From contig AP035880.1 of NCBI GenBank assembly GCA_045866215.1, forward strand, positions 2,914,001 through 2,978,000: a DNA stretch of 64,000 bases. The letters are read 5' to 3'. The notes beneath the pieces are model-generated. The model had not been told where the DNA came from, made no database searches, and saw nothing but the letters and a program-made list of their open reading frames with translations. The stretch's first letter is position 1; each line of letters begins with the position of its first letter. Made by a program: the position numbers and the translations under genes. Source of the stretch: Croceivirga sp009797885 (lineage in GTDB: Bacteria; Bacteroidota; Bacteroidia; Flavobacteriales; Flavobacteriaceae). This document shows, piece after piece, positions 44,301-52,288 of the stretch.

Positions 44301-44658
44301 GGGATTTTATCAAAAACCCGATTCGATCAATATCCGTAGCGTCATAAAAAACGGAGGGAACAAATGAGTAGGAATACGTGCCATCCCCGTTATTTGTAAA
44401 TCGGGCACTTTCTGGGGAATTGTTGAAGTCTGTTCCCGTATCGGTGGGATTTATTGCGTTTGTTCCATTTGTTTCAAAGTACCAGGCCCAGAGATATAGT
44501 TCCGAAACGCCCCATTCCGTTTGTGGGTTGAAATTGGAAACGGTGATCGTGATTTCCTGGTCTTTGTCAAAAGGATTGGGTGATAGGGATACGGTTTGTG
44601 CGGAGGCGAACATCATTCCGAGCCCAAAGAAAAAATAGCGTAGAATTAGCTTCATCAT
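41308..44658 (-). CDS. Type IX-secreted GH13 alpha-amylase, multidomain
   Basis: The 1116-residue product starts at MMKLILRYFFFG; an upstream in-frame Met at 44709 lies inside a terminator and gives no signal peptide. After the signal come beta-sandwich domains (about 20-330), then a GH13 barrel with DVVYNH, GFRWDLTKG (nucleophile Asp), FEHLGG and ESHDEERL. A short thrombospondin type-3 calcium repeat (DLDGDGVPNANDLCPDTPLG), further beta domains and a type IX sorting domain (IAYPNPLNSGELTI ... LPKGLYIINAKT ... HHFKITK) follow. It would be released or surface-attached and cut starch alpha-1,4 bonds. The gene sits downstream of susF. Confidence 0.92.
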   Translation of the reverse strand: MMKLILRYFFFGLGMMFASAQTVSLSPNPFDKDQEITITVSNFNPQTEWGVSELYLWAWYFETNGTNAINPTDTGTDFNNSPESARFTNNGDGTYSYSFVPSVFYDATDIDRIGFLIKSQDGSRQTQDFLFDVGAFQLVLNSPPASTTVLDAGQTFSIEAVIGQTADFTLTANGVPVDTQSGITTYGNTYVVSENTTFVLEATNGTDTESVTFDALIRPAITEEALPLGLLDGINLDPTDPTKATLVLYAPGKDFVYVIGDFNNWATNNTYLMKKDSAQDRFWLELTGLSPQTNHLFQYLVDLDITIADPYSTTILDEFNDGFIDDVTYPNLPEYPSGSTTQAVTLLRTGDPDFVWSDATLNFEKPKVTDLVVYELLIRDFDEFHSFDAVRSRLDYLQDLGINAIELMPVSEFDGNDSWGYNPSFHMALDKYYGTPTAFKQFIEECHNRGMAVILDVVYNHGTGQHPYFRLWNTSGGGTGGVASSENPFFNAEARHSFNVFNDFNHQSQATQDYVNRTIRYWIEEYRIDGFRWDLTKGFTQNCSANDDGCTNATQPDRIEVLKGYADTQWAVDEDFYVIFEHLGGIQEEEQWANYRLDEGKGILFWNKQTDPYNEATMGYHENGKSNFSAASYQVKGFDIPAAISYMESHDEERLMFKNLEFGNSEGAYSVTDLDTALERIQTAGAFFFTIPGPKMIWQFGELGYEVSIDENGRTGRKPIRWEYLENTNRTAIYDTWADLIKLKLGEAIFETTDFSMDLGAPTGLKTIHLTDNSASGDAIKHIAIIGNFGMVEQAINPNFQETGTWYDLLEKNSPLAVSNATEPISLAPGEFRVLADNPSEVMMDPNDLDGDGVPNANDLCPDTPLGATVNVSGCAIFTLPANNFTLSTTSESCRNSNNGQITLVAIEPLDYTATLSGNATASQSFNDTTLFDNLSAGSYTVCITVAGETDYEQCFDVVITEPEDLSVSSKIDSEGKKATLSLKGGSVYEIILNGQSYRTSDKSITLNLSKSVNTLQVRTDSNCQGVFEETIVLEGASIAYPNPLNSGELTIEMGKMANDSVSYEIFGIDGRLITNKTQKTTNGRLTIDMGQLPKGLYIINAKTSKKTHHFKITKQ

Positions 44659-44676
44659 GTTGGGTTTATAGGAAAA

Positions 44677-44701
44677 AAAAGGGCTGTTTTGCAGCCCTTT
44701 T
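44677..44701 (-). terminator. Intrinsic terminator between susF and the secreted amylase
   Basis: A 10-bp stem AAAAGGGCTG/CAGCCCTTTT with a 5-nt loop is followed on the minus strand by a run of eight T. It lies just beyond the susF stop and upstream of the amylase start, and should limit readthrough from susCDEF into the amylase. Confidence 0.85.
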
Positions 44702-44721
44702 AAATTCACAAAAAGAAATAT

Positions 44722-46203
44722 CTAGTCGTTTAAATTTGGAATGAGGATGTAACTTCCATCCAAATCGTTGAACCAAACATCATAGGTTTCGGCAGATACC
44801 GGGATATTGTCATTTCCTGTGTCACCAAGGCTGGAGAATTCCACTCCACCACCCCAGTTCACGGCCCAGTCATTATCGGCCCTGAACTTTACTTCACCAT
44901 CTATCAATGCAATATCATTGATGAACCAAAGGTGCGGATTAAATGCCGCTTGCGTCATGTCGGTATCGGCATCCCAACCACCGGGGGTGGCACTACCAAT
45001 AATTCCTATTGTAGCGTAAGTAGTGGCACCACTAACATCATAGGGAGTAGCTGTAAATGTGGCGTTGACAATATCGAGTTCAATCTCGTAATAGTCGTTG
45101 GCAGGAACTGATAATGTTCCTGGTTCAAAACCTAAATCTTCGCTGGAAGCCAGGATTTCGTTTGAAAGACCCCATTGGGGTTGCCATGCTCCCTTAATTT
45201 CCAATAATTTGAATCCTTCACCCGATCCACCACTGAAGGGACCTTTGTAAAGGTATCTGTTCGCGTTTGCGGGGTCTCTAACCAATGGTGGATTGTTTAG
45301 GTCATTATTCCAGTCACCGTTGTCAACTTCCCCATTACCATTTAAATCTATTGCATTACCTACTATGAAAAGATCCCTAAAAGGATATGTTGCATCATAG
45401 GGGGTAAGGGAAATCATTATCGTTTCGGAAAAACGTTCCAACATTCCGGACTCACTTTCTATTACTGCCCGTAAACGAACCTCCACATTAGCTGCTTGTT
45501 CCGGTGTCAATCCCAAGCTCAATGCAATGGTATTGATTTCACCATGGGTAAGCGCCAGGCTTCGTTCATTGGTGGTAGCACTTGTAAAAACCGTCTCAAA
45601 ATTGGTGTCTGGGAGCGTAAATTCCAAAGTGTAGTCTACACTTACAACGTCGCCTTCCCCAAAATCGGGATCATTGAACTGCATGGTCAACGCAATGGCG
45701 GCAGGATCGAAACTGGACAGCACAAACTCGGTACCCGTATCGGGACCTGAGATTTCGGGAGGGGTCTCGGTATAAGCCGATACACTATAACTTACGGTCG
45801 CCGTGGTTTCAGATCCATTGGAAACCCGCATATGAAGGACAAAAGGGGAAAAGGCTTCTGCTCCGGCCCCAATGACCACGGGGTTGAATTCTGCCACGGT
45901 CATGGTGAAAGTCCTGTTTTGGGTAGTTCCCAAAGAGATGGGTGAGGCAAATGTTTCTTCTACGGATGCCTCCACGGTGTATGTTGCCCCACTGGAGGCA
46001 ACGTCATTCCACGAAAGCGTAAACGCAGGATTGTCCGGCAACGCAAAATTAAGGTTAATGTTGGTTATGGTTGGGACAATGAGTTCAAAACTATCCTCCT
46101 GCAGCGGGACGACCTGTAAATCGGGATCATCATCCTCGCATCCTACAAATAGGAGCAACAATAGGGTTAATGGACTTAGTAGCTTTACTATTTTTTTCAT
46201 CAT
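44722..46203 (-). CDS. susF: SusF-type starch-binding outer-membrane lipoprotein
   Basis: This 493-residue lipoprotein (LLLLFVGCEDDD, C22) opens with a SusE N-terminal-like Ig domain and a second Ig-like domain, followed by two C-terminal starch-binding modules. The last module shows the aromatic pattern GGWDADTDM, FINDIALIDGEVKFRADNDWAVNWGG and VWFNDLDGSYILIP, typical of SusE/SusF CBM-like domains in which tryptophans stack on glucose. It would hold starch at the cell surface. It follows SusE by 9 bp. The assignment as SusF rather than a second SusE rests on order and length. Confidence 0.88.
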   Translation of the reverse strand: MMKKIVKLLSPLTLLLLLFVGCEDDDPDLQVVPLQEDSFELIVPTITNINLNFALPDNPAFTLSWNDVASSGATYTVEASVEETFASPISLGTTQNRTFTMTVAEFNPVVIGAGAEAFSPFVLHMRVSNGSETTATVSYSVSAYTETPPEISGPDTGTEFVLSSFDPAAIALTMQFNDPDFGEGDVVSVDYTLEFTLPDTNFETVFTSATTNERSLALTHGEINTIALSLGLTPEQAANVEVRLRAVIESESGMLERFSETIMISLTPYDATYPFRDLFIVGNAIDLNGNGEVDNGDWNNDLNNPPLVRDPANANRYLYKGPFSGGSGEGFKLLEIKGAWQPQWGLSNEILASSEDLGFEPGTLSVPANDYYEIELDIVNATFTATPYDVSGATTYATIGIIGSATPGGWDADTDMTQAAFNPHLWFINDIALIDGEVKFRADNDWAVNWGGGVEFSSLGDTGNDNIPVSAETYDVWFNDLDGSYILIPNLND

Positions 46204-46212
46204 TGTTGTCTT

Positions 46213-47322
46213 TTAGGATTGGGAAAGATTTATCGGAATAAGATGATAGTCACCAGTTATGGAGTTGAACCAAATCTCATAGTCATCTTCAATATCAACC
46301 GGGATACGACCTCCGCTAGGTGTGGCCACTCCAGAGAACAAGGTGGTTCCGCCCCATACATCAGTGCCGTTTGCCGTAAACGTAAACTCGCCAGGGATTA
46401 AACGAACACTGGGAATGTACCAGATATATTCATCAAATGTTTCTCCTTCTACCTCGTATTGTGTCAGGGTGGCCTCGCCAGCAAGGGCGGAACCGCTCAC
46501 GGTTAAACTGTTTAGGGGTGTTGGGAGAGTCTCCTCATAGGGCAAAAGTGTAAAAGTGAGCCTATCAACATCTACTGAGAAGGTATAATATCCTGCGTCC
46601 ATACTTTCCAAGTTATTGATGGCAGGAGGATCGTCATCATTTTCTCCTGCCCGGTAAGTGAGATTTCCCTCCTCTCCTTCACCGTACTGTGGTACCCAAG
46701 ATCCCCGTAATTCCAAGAATTTTAACGGACCACTATTAAACAACCCCGTGTATTCAAACCGACCAGGATTATTGGCATCCCTAAACATTACGGCATTGTT
46801 GTTATTGTTGTTCCAACCAGAGGCACTGGCCGGCCCAACCAAAAAATGATCAACAAAGGGGTAATTGTAATAGGTTAAAATATTAATGCTAACGGCGTTG
46901 GAAAAAGTAGCTGCCGATCCGGGAACACTTCCCAGAAATGAGGCTACCCTTATAAACAGATTGTTCCATTCAAAGGGAGGTAGGCCCGCGGAACTCGCAA
47001 AGGAGTTTACTTCATCAACCGATAAGGTGATTGAATTGGATGTAATTACGGCGCTTCTAGCGGGATCCGTAAAGGTGTCATCACTGGCAAACTCCAATCT
47101 ATAGCTTATAGGGGTCTGTACGGAATAACTTGCATTATCCCAAACCAACGTAATTACAGGATTTGTGACATTTACCCTGTCCAGTTCTATGGTGCTAATA
47201 TCTACCTCCAATAATGTTGAACCATCTTCTGGGGTAACCGTCACCAATTCTGCATTGTCTTCACAAGCACCCAGTCCAATAAGGACTGCAAACGTTACTA
47301 TTGCGATTTTTAATTGTTTCAT
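46213..47322 (-). CDS. susE: SusE-type starch-binding outer-membrane lipoprotein
   Basis: This 369-residue lipoprotein (FAVLIGLGACED, C20) has a SusE N-terminal Ig-like domain (about 30-150) and two shorter starch-binding modules: VDHFLVGPASASGWNNNNNNAVMFRD and IPGEFTFTANGTDVWGGTTLF followed by DYEIWFNSITGDYHLIP. The conserved GW/WGG aromatic positions needed for glucan stacking are present. It would work with SusF and SusD to bind and orient maltooligosaccharides. It lies 13 bp after susD. Similarity to the C-terminal part of SusF shows common descent. Confidence 0.9.
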   Translation of the reverse strand: MKQLKIAIVTFAVLIGLGACEDNAELVTVTPEDGSTLLEVDISTIELDRVNVTNPVITLVWDNASYSVQTPISYRLEFASDDTFTDPARSAVITSNSITLSVDEVNSFASSAGLPPFEWNNLFIRVASFLGSVPGSAATFSNAVSINILTYYNYPFVDHFLVGPASASGWNNNNNNAVMFRDANNPGRFEYTGLFNSGPLKFLELRGSWVPQYGEGEEGNLTYRAGENDDDPPAINNLESMDAGYYTFSVDVDRLTFTLLPYEETLPTPLNSLTVSGSALAGEATLTQYEVEGETFDEYIWYIPSVRLIPGEFTFTANGTDVWGGTTLFSGVATPSGGRIPVDIEDDYEIWFNSITGDYHLIPINLSQS

Positions 47323-47335
47323 CTTTACTTAATTT

Positions 47336-48898
47336 TTAAAAACCAGGATTTTGGGATAAGTTCGGATTGGCCTGTATGGCTGAAATGGGCAAGGGATAGA
47401 GGTTGTAATGCTCAGGTATGGAAGTTCCATTTGCCACACCGCCTTTCCAAGGCCAGATATAGGTGCCACCGGTAAACCGATCGTAACGAATGAGGTCGGA
47501 GCGTCGGTGGCCTTCAAAATTCAGTTCCCGGGCCCTTTCATCAAGAATAAAATCCAAGGTAAGCTCGGAGGCCAATATGGTTTCTGCTCCGGCCCTTGAA
47601 CGTATGTCGTTTACATATCCCAAAGCCGTGTTTACATCCCCGCCGGCACCTCTCAATACGCACTCTGCGTACATAAGATAGGCATCTGCCAAACGGAAAA
47701 GCGGGAAATCCGTATTGGAAAATTCGGTAGAGCTTCCCGATCCATCAGCATTGGTGTTTCTAAACTTGGTGGCAGGGTAACCATCCGTCCAGGTCCTATA
47801 ATCGTTCATTTCAAAGTTATGGCCCTCAGTCCAGAACAGGGATGCCCTAACGTCATTGGAGTTGGCCAAAGCATTGGCACTCGAACCAAAAAGGCCGTAC
47901 CAGTTTGGAGAGGAACGATGGCCGGTCCAACCAGCTGTTGCTCCAAAATCATTCGGGTCCATGGTTTCCGTACTTAAACTTCCGTTGACCAGGTAGGTGG
48001 TATTGCCAAAACTCTGGCTTATCACGGCATCTGCCAGTATGGGGAATATAATTTCCGGAGAGGTGTTGTTGTCTGCGGAAAAGAGCCTTATAAAATCTGG
48101 ATCCAAGGTGTGGCCACTTTCATCAATGACCCTATTGATATACGTAAGGGCATCAGCATAACGCTGGGTTCCGGTATAGACTTCCGCATTAAGGTATAAT
48201 TTGGCCAAAAGCATTTGCCCGACTGCCCTATCGGCCCTTCCGTAAGCCACTGGAGTCTCTGCCAATAGGGGTTCTATGGCCAAAAGCTCGCTTTCCACAT
48301 AATCGAACAACTCGGTACGGGAAACCTCGGGCAAAAGGTCGGTGCCACCAAAATTCTCCTCTGTGGACAATACCCCTTTTCCAAAAACATCTATGAGGTA
48401 ATAATAGGCCAATGCGCGTAAGAAACGTACTTCGGCCTCAACCACTTCTTCATCCTCAAAATCATTACTGCCCAGAATGATCAAGAGGTTGTTGCACTGT
48501 GGGATCGTAAAATAGATTCTATTGAACAGGTAACGGAAAAACTTGTTGTTTTCGTCCCATGCAGTAGTGGTGGTCAATTGGTCCAGGCCATCATCCCCCC
48601 AGCGGTTTTTCATGGCGTCTGCTGAAAAATCCTGTAGGTTTACAATCCCCCTTAAAAAAGGAGACTCCCCGGCATCATCCCCCAGGATGTCACGGCTGCC
48701 GGAACCATCGATTCCAGAAAGTGCGTAAGAGGCATAAATTCTGGATAGAATACCATCCACGGCATTGGGATCTGAGTCCAATATCTGATCTAATGATTGC
48801 TCTACAATAGGCTCGGTGTCCAGGTCACCAGTACAGGAAACCAATCCGATGCCAAGCAAAACGAGTAAAATTGTGTTAAACTTTATTTTATCTTTCAT
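47336..48898 (-). CDS. susD: SusD-family starch-binding lipoprotein
   Basis: This 520-residue lipoprotein (LLGIGLVSCTGD, C22) has the SusD alpha-helical scaffold (VEAEVRFLRALAYYYLIDVFGKG; GRADRAVGQMLLAKLYLNAEVY) and the family C-terminal signature LNFEGHRRSDLIRYDRFTGG followed by NLYPLPISAIQANPNLSQNPGF. As part of the starch locus it should bind maltooligosaccharides over the SusC channel. It is positioned 11 bp after susC and 13 bp before susE. It is clearly diverged from the SusD of locus 1. Confidence 0.95.
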   Translation of the reverse strand: MKDKIKFNTILLVLLGIGLVSCTGDLDTEPIVEQSLDQILDSDPNAVDGILSRIYASYALSGIDGSGSRDILGDDAGESPFLRGIVNLQDFSADAMKNRWGDDGLDQLTTTTAWDENNKFFRYLFNRIYFTIPQCNNLLIILGSNDFEDEEVVEAEVRFLRALAYYYLIDVFGKGVLSTEENFGGTDLLPEVSRTELFDYVESELLAIEPLLAETPVAYGRADRAVGQMLLAKLYLNAEVYTGTQRYADALTYINRVIDESGHTLDPDFIRLFSADNNTSPEIIFPILADAVISQSFGNTTYLVNGSLSTETMDPNDFGATAGWTGHRSSPNWYGLFGSSANALANSNDVRASLFWTEGHNFEMNDYRTWTDGYPATKFRNTNADGSGSSTEFSNTDFPLFRLADAYLMYAECVLRGAGGDVNTALGYVNDIRSRAGAETILASELTLDFILDERARELNFEGHRRSDLIRYDRFTGGTYIWPWKGGVANGTSIPEHYNLYPLPISAIQANPNLSQNPGF

Positions 48899-48909
48899 AG
48901 GTAACTTTT

Positions 48910-51900
48910 TTAAAAATCAAAATTCAAACCAAGGGAAAAGGTCCTAGGCCTTGGGTAAAAATTATTGTCAATGGCATTAAAGTTTTCTGGATCCTGACCT
49001 TCATAATCCGTAATCAGAAATGCGTTGTTGACCGCCGTAAAGATTTTTAGGTTAGCATCCGGAAGGATTTCCCTAAAGGTATAACCTAATGTGATATTTT
49101 CACAACGGAGAAATGCGGCACTTTCCAAAAAATAATCGGAAAATGGCACATTACCTTGTCTATTGATGAACCTGTCATCCGCAGCGCCAGAAAAGAAATC
49201 CAACACATTGGTCAAACTTTGTGCATCGGTAGGAATGGCTGCTTCAATAAAGCCTGAAGTCAAACGTCTGGAATTGTAAATTTGTCCATCAAATTGACCC
49301 CTAAAGGTTGCTGCCAAATCCAAATTTTTATAATTGACATTCAGTCCAAAACCAAAGGTCCAATTGGGGCGAAGTGCCCTAAAGTATCGGTCGTCATTGG
49401 TAATCTCGCCATCTCCATTGATGTCTACAAAAGAACCCAATATGGGTCTGCCATCATCATCATAGACCTGACGAAAAACCCATGCGGAATACACCTGTTC
49501 GCCTACGGCATGCCTGGCCAGGAAAACACCGGTCCCCACAGGGATACCGGATTCTGAAGCCTCAATGCTATCCAGGCCATCCAAATCGGTTACCTCGGTC
49601 CTACTATAGGCCACGTTTCCGTTTAGGCTTAGGTAAAAGTCCTCGGTTTGGAAAGGGGCTACTTCCAAGGAAAGTTCAAAACCTTCCCCTTCCGTAGAAC
49701 CAATGTTCTGTGGAAATAGGTTGGTAAATCCTTGCCCGGGTGCTACAGGAGCCTGTACCAATAAATCTTCGGTCTCCCTCATGAAGATATCAAAAGACCC
49801 GGTAAGTAATCCGCGATCAAAAAGGGTGAAGTCCAAACCGGCATTGTAAGTGGTTGTGGTTTCCCAGGTTAGATCCGGATTGAACGGCCTGGCGGAATAG
49901 ATGTTCACCCCATCCAAATATTGGCTGGCACCGCCCCCGATATCAAAGAGTGGTAAGGCTGGATAAAACCCAACTCCGTCAATATCCACAATGTCGGATT
50001 GTCCGGTTTGTCCCCAACCTAAACGTAGCTTTAGCACTTTGACGAATGAAACATTTTGCAAAAAGCTTTCCTCGTTCAGTTTCCATGCCAAAGCGGCTGC
50101 GGGGAAGTCGCCCCAGCGTTTGTCCTCTAAAAATAGTGAGGAACCATCCCGCCTATAGGATAGGGTGAGGAGGTATTTGTCAAAAAAGTTGAAGTTGGCC
50201 CGTCCAAAGAAGGACTGTAGATTCCATTCATTGAAAAAACGCCTGTTGGGATTCCCGGGATTGGGCTCCACTTCCCTAAGGCCAGTGTCCACATTGTAGC
50301 GGTACTGTACTTTGTTCCCATCGTTTTTAAAGTTTTGATAGGCATAGCCACCTTGAACGTCAAAATTTCGTAAAAAGCTATTGTCCAAACTTTTGGTATA
50401 GACGAGGTAGGCATCTGAAGTAATGTTGGTAATATGTTGGTTTTCTTCATAATTTACCCCGGGATTGAACACAAAACCGCCATTTTCATTATCCTGTCTG
50501 TAGGTGGAAATGGCATTGTCCGTAAAACGCTCTTCTATACGCGCCCTTGAGGCCTCTGTTCCCAAATTCAACACGGCCCTCAGTTCTGGAAGAAAATGCA
50601 TCTTATAGTCAAATTCAATATTGGCCAATAACCTTCGATTGATTTCCGGTCTTGATCTTTGGTTAAGGAGCGCAAGGGGGTTGCTTCCTCCAAGCAAGGT
50701 GCCCACTACCCCGGCAGAACCGTCGGATACCAGATTGTAAAAGCCACCAAAAGCGGAGTTAGCATCAAAAACCGGTTTTGTTGGGTCGTAGCGCACAATA
50801 TTTCCTAGGGCTCCTTCCTCATCGACGGCATTTTTTTCGGTGTAGATGCCTTTGGCATTGATATCGATTTTTAGGTGATCGTCAAATAGCACCGGGGTCA
50901 ACTTAATGGAACCGGTTACCCGCTCCAAATCGTTGGTGCGTACTACACCTTGAACATCGCTATACCCCAGGGATGCCCGAAAGGGAATTTTATTGAACAG
51001 GTTGGCACGTACGCTAAAATCCGTATTTGCTGTAATTGCCGTTCTGTAAATGGCGTCTTGCCAGTCCGAATTGAACACTTCCCGCTGGACTTCGTTTCCC
51101 TCTTCGTCCAAAACGGTTATGATCCGGCTTGGTTCACTCGTGGCTACCGAGCCCACTGGCACACCCAATCGGGTTGCAGCATTGGGATCCAATCGGGAAA
51201 GTTCATTCCTGTAGACGTCTATAAAATCCACATATTCATCCCCATCCAGCAAATCAATTCGATCGGTTACCGTAGCAAAGGACATATTGGATGAAAAATT
51301 GAATTTGGCTTCTCCACTGGTTCCCTTTTTTGTGGTAATGATGATAACCCCATTGGAAGCCCTGGATCCATAAATGGCAGATGCAGAGGCATCTTTTAGG
51401 ACACTAAAGCTTTCAATGTCATTGGGGTTAATAAGGTTAAGTGGGTTGGAGACCCCCGCAGCATTTCGGGAATCGATGGGGATTCCATCAATTACGATCA
51501 ATGGGGAGCTATTGGCACTTAATGAGGCTCCACTCCTGATCCTGATGTTTGGCGCTGAATCCGGGGCACCACCATTGTTGGTTATCCGTATCCCCGGGGC
51601 CCTACCCACAAGCAACTGGTCGGCTGAGACAATAACACCCTGGTTAAAATCTTCCGTGGTCACCAAATCCACCGAGCCTGTGGCATCTTTTACCGTAGTG
51701 GTACCATAACCGATAACCACTACCTCATCCAATTGTTCGGTCGATTCTTGTAGGGCTACGTTTAGTGTACTGCCCGTTACGGCAATTTCCTGAGCGGTAA
51801 AACCAATGTAAGAGAACACCAGGATGTCCCCTTGGTTGGCCTCAATCGTATAATTACCGTCAAAATCCGTAGTAGTACCTGTTAACGTACCCTTGATCAA

Positions 51901-52029
51901 TACATTTGCCCCTGGAATGGGAAAGGCTGTAGCGGCCTCGGTCACATTTCCCGTAACGGTTATCTGGGAGAATCCCCATAGCGGAACCAACAGGAGTGAC
52001 AATGCGAAAAACTTTTTGAGTTTTTTCAT
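48910..52029 (-). CDS. susC: SusC-family TonB-linked transporter of the starch locus
   Basis: This 1039-residue protein is read from the Met at 52029 (MKKLKKFFALSLLLVPLWGFSQ, a clean signal peptide); the open frame upstream to 52107 gives no signal and crosses the likely leader. A regulatory-like domain (VTGNVTEAATAFPIPGANVLIKG), the LDEVVVIGYG box, plug (IRSGASLSANSSPLIVIDGIPI; DASASAIYGSRASNGVIIITTKKG) and barrel end in Phe (LGLNFDF). It should import maltooligosaccharides. The divergent LacI regulator and three operator or promoter-like sites lie in the upstream spacer. Confidence 0.95.
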   Translation of the reverse strand: MKKLKKFFALSLLLVPLWGFSQITVTGNVTEAATAFPIPGANVLIKGTLTGTTTDFDGNYTIEANQGDILVFSYIGFTAQEIAVTGSTLNVALQESTEQLDEVVVIGYGTTTVKDATGSVDLVTTEDFNQGVIVSADQLLVGRAPGIRITNNGGAPDSAPNIRIRSGASLSANSSPLIVIDGIPIDSRNAAGVSNPLNLINPNDIESFSVLKDASASAIYGSRASNGVIIITTKKGTSGEAKFNFSSNMSFATVTDRIDLLDGDEYVDFIDVYRNELSRLDPNAATRLGVPVGSVATSEPSRIITVLDEEGNEVQREVFNSDWQDAIYRTAITANTDFSVRANLFNKIPFRASLGYSDVQGVVRTNDLERVTGSIKLTPVLFDDHLKIDINAKGIYTEKNAVDEEGALGNIVRYDPTKPVFDANSAFGGFYNLVSDGSAGVVGTLLGGSNPLALLNQRSRPEINRRLLANIEFDYKMHFLPELRAVLNLGTEASRARIEERFTDNAISTYRQDNENGGFVFNPGVNYEENQHITNITSDAYLVYTKSLDNSFLRNFDVQGGYAYQNFKNDGNKVQYRYNVDTGLREVEPNPGNPNRRFFNEWNLQSFFGRANFNFFDKYLLTLSYRRDGSSLFLEDKRWGDFPAAALAWKLNEESFLQNVSFVKVLKLRLGWGQTGQSDIVDIDGVGFYPALPLFDIGGGASQYLDGVNIYSARPFNPDLTWETTTTYNAGLDFTLFDRGLLTGSFDIFMRETEDLLVQAPVAPGQGFTNLFPQNIGSTEGEGFELSLEVAPFQTEDFYLSLNGNVAYSRTEVTDLDGLDSIEASESGIPVGTGVFLARHAVGEQVYSAWVFRQVYDDDGRPILGSFVDINGDGEITNDDRYFRALRPNWTFGFGLNVNYKNLDLAATFRGQFDGQIYNSRRLTSGFIEAAIPTDAQSLTNVLDFFSGAADDRFINRQGNVPFSDYFLESAAFLRCENITLGYTFREILPDANLKIFTAVNNAFLITDYEGQDPENFNAIDNNFYPRPRTFSLGLNFDF

Positions 52030-52104
52030 AAAATCAATATGAGTTAGTTTATTTAAATTGGTTAACTTGCGTGATATTACCCACCCATTTTTCTTCTTAA
52101 AATC

Positions 52105-52112
52105 CAAAACTA
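52105..52112 (-). promoter_or_regulatory. Candidate -7 element for the starch susC operon
   Basis: The minus-strand TAGTTTTG matches TAnnTTTG and implies a leader of about 65-70 nt before the 52029 start. No TTG -33 is present at 17-23 bp; a palindrome (52135-52150) occupies the region just upstream, hinting at an activator- or repressor-dependent promoter. Confidence 0.45.
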
Positions 52113-52134
52113 TCTTAAGAGAAGGTTAAAATTT

Positions 52135-52150
52135 ACTGACAAATGTCAGT
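52135..52150. promoter_or_regulatory. Inverted repeat ACTGACA-AA-TGTCAGT upstream of starch susC
   Basis: Perfect 7-bp arms flank a 2-bp centre, about 23 bp upstream of the susC -7 element. It is unlike LacI sites (no central CG), so another regulator is possible. Confidence 0.5.
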
Positions 52151-52158
52151 TTTGCCAT

Positions 52159-52172
52159 TTACAACGTTTTCA
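52159..52172. promoter_or_regulatory. LacI-type operator candidate, starch susC/LacI2 spacer
   Basis: TTACAAC|GTTTTCA is a partial palindrome with central CG; five of seven half-site positions pair. On the minus strand it contains GAAAACG, which is also in the locus 1 operator candidate at 39233. Confidence 0.35.
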
Positions 52173-52288
52173 GGTGCATAACTTTTTGATTTTTCAATAG
52201 TAACACTCCTTAATTATGTAGTTGATAAAAACAGCCTGTTTTTCAGTCCGTTTTTTGTTAATTTCGTATTTCTCAAAGAATCCTTCGA

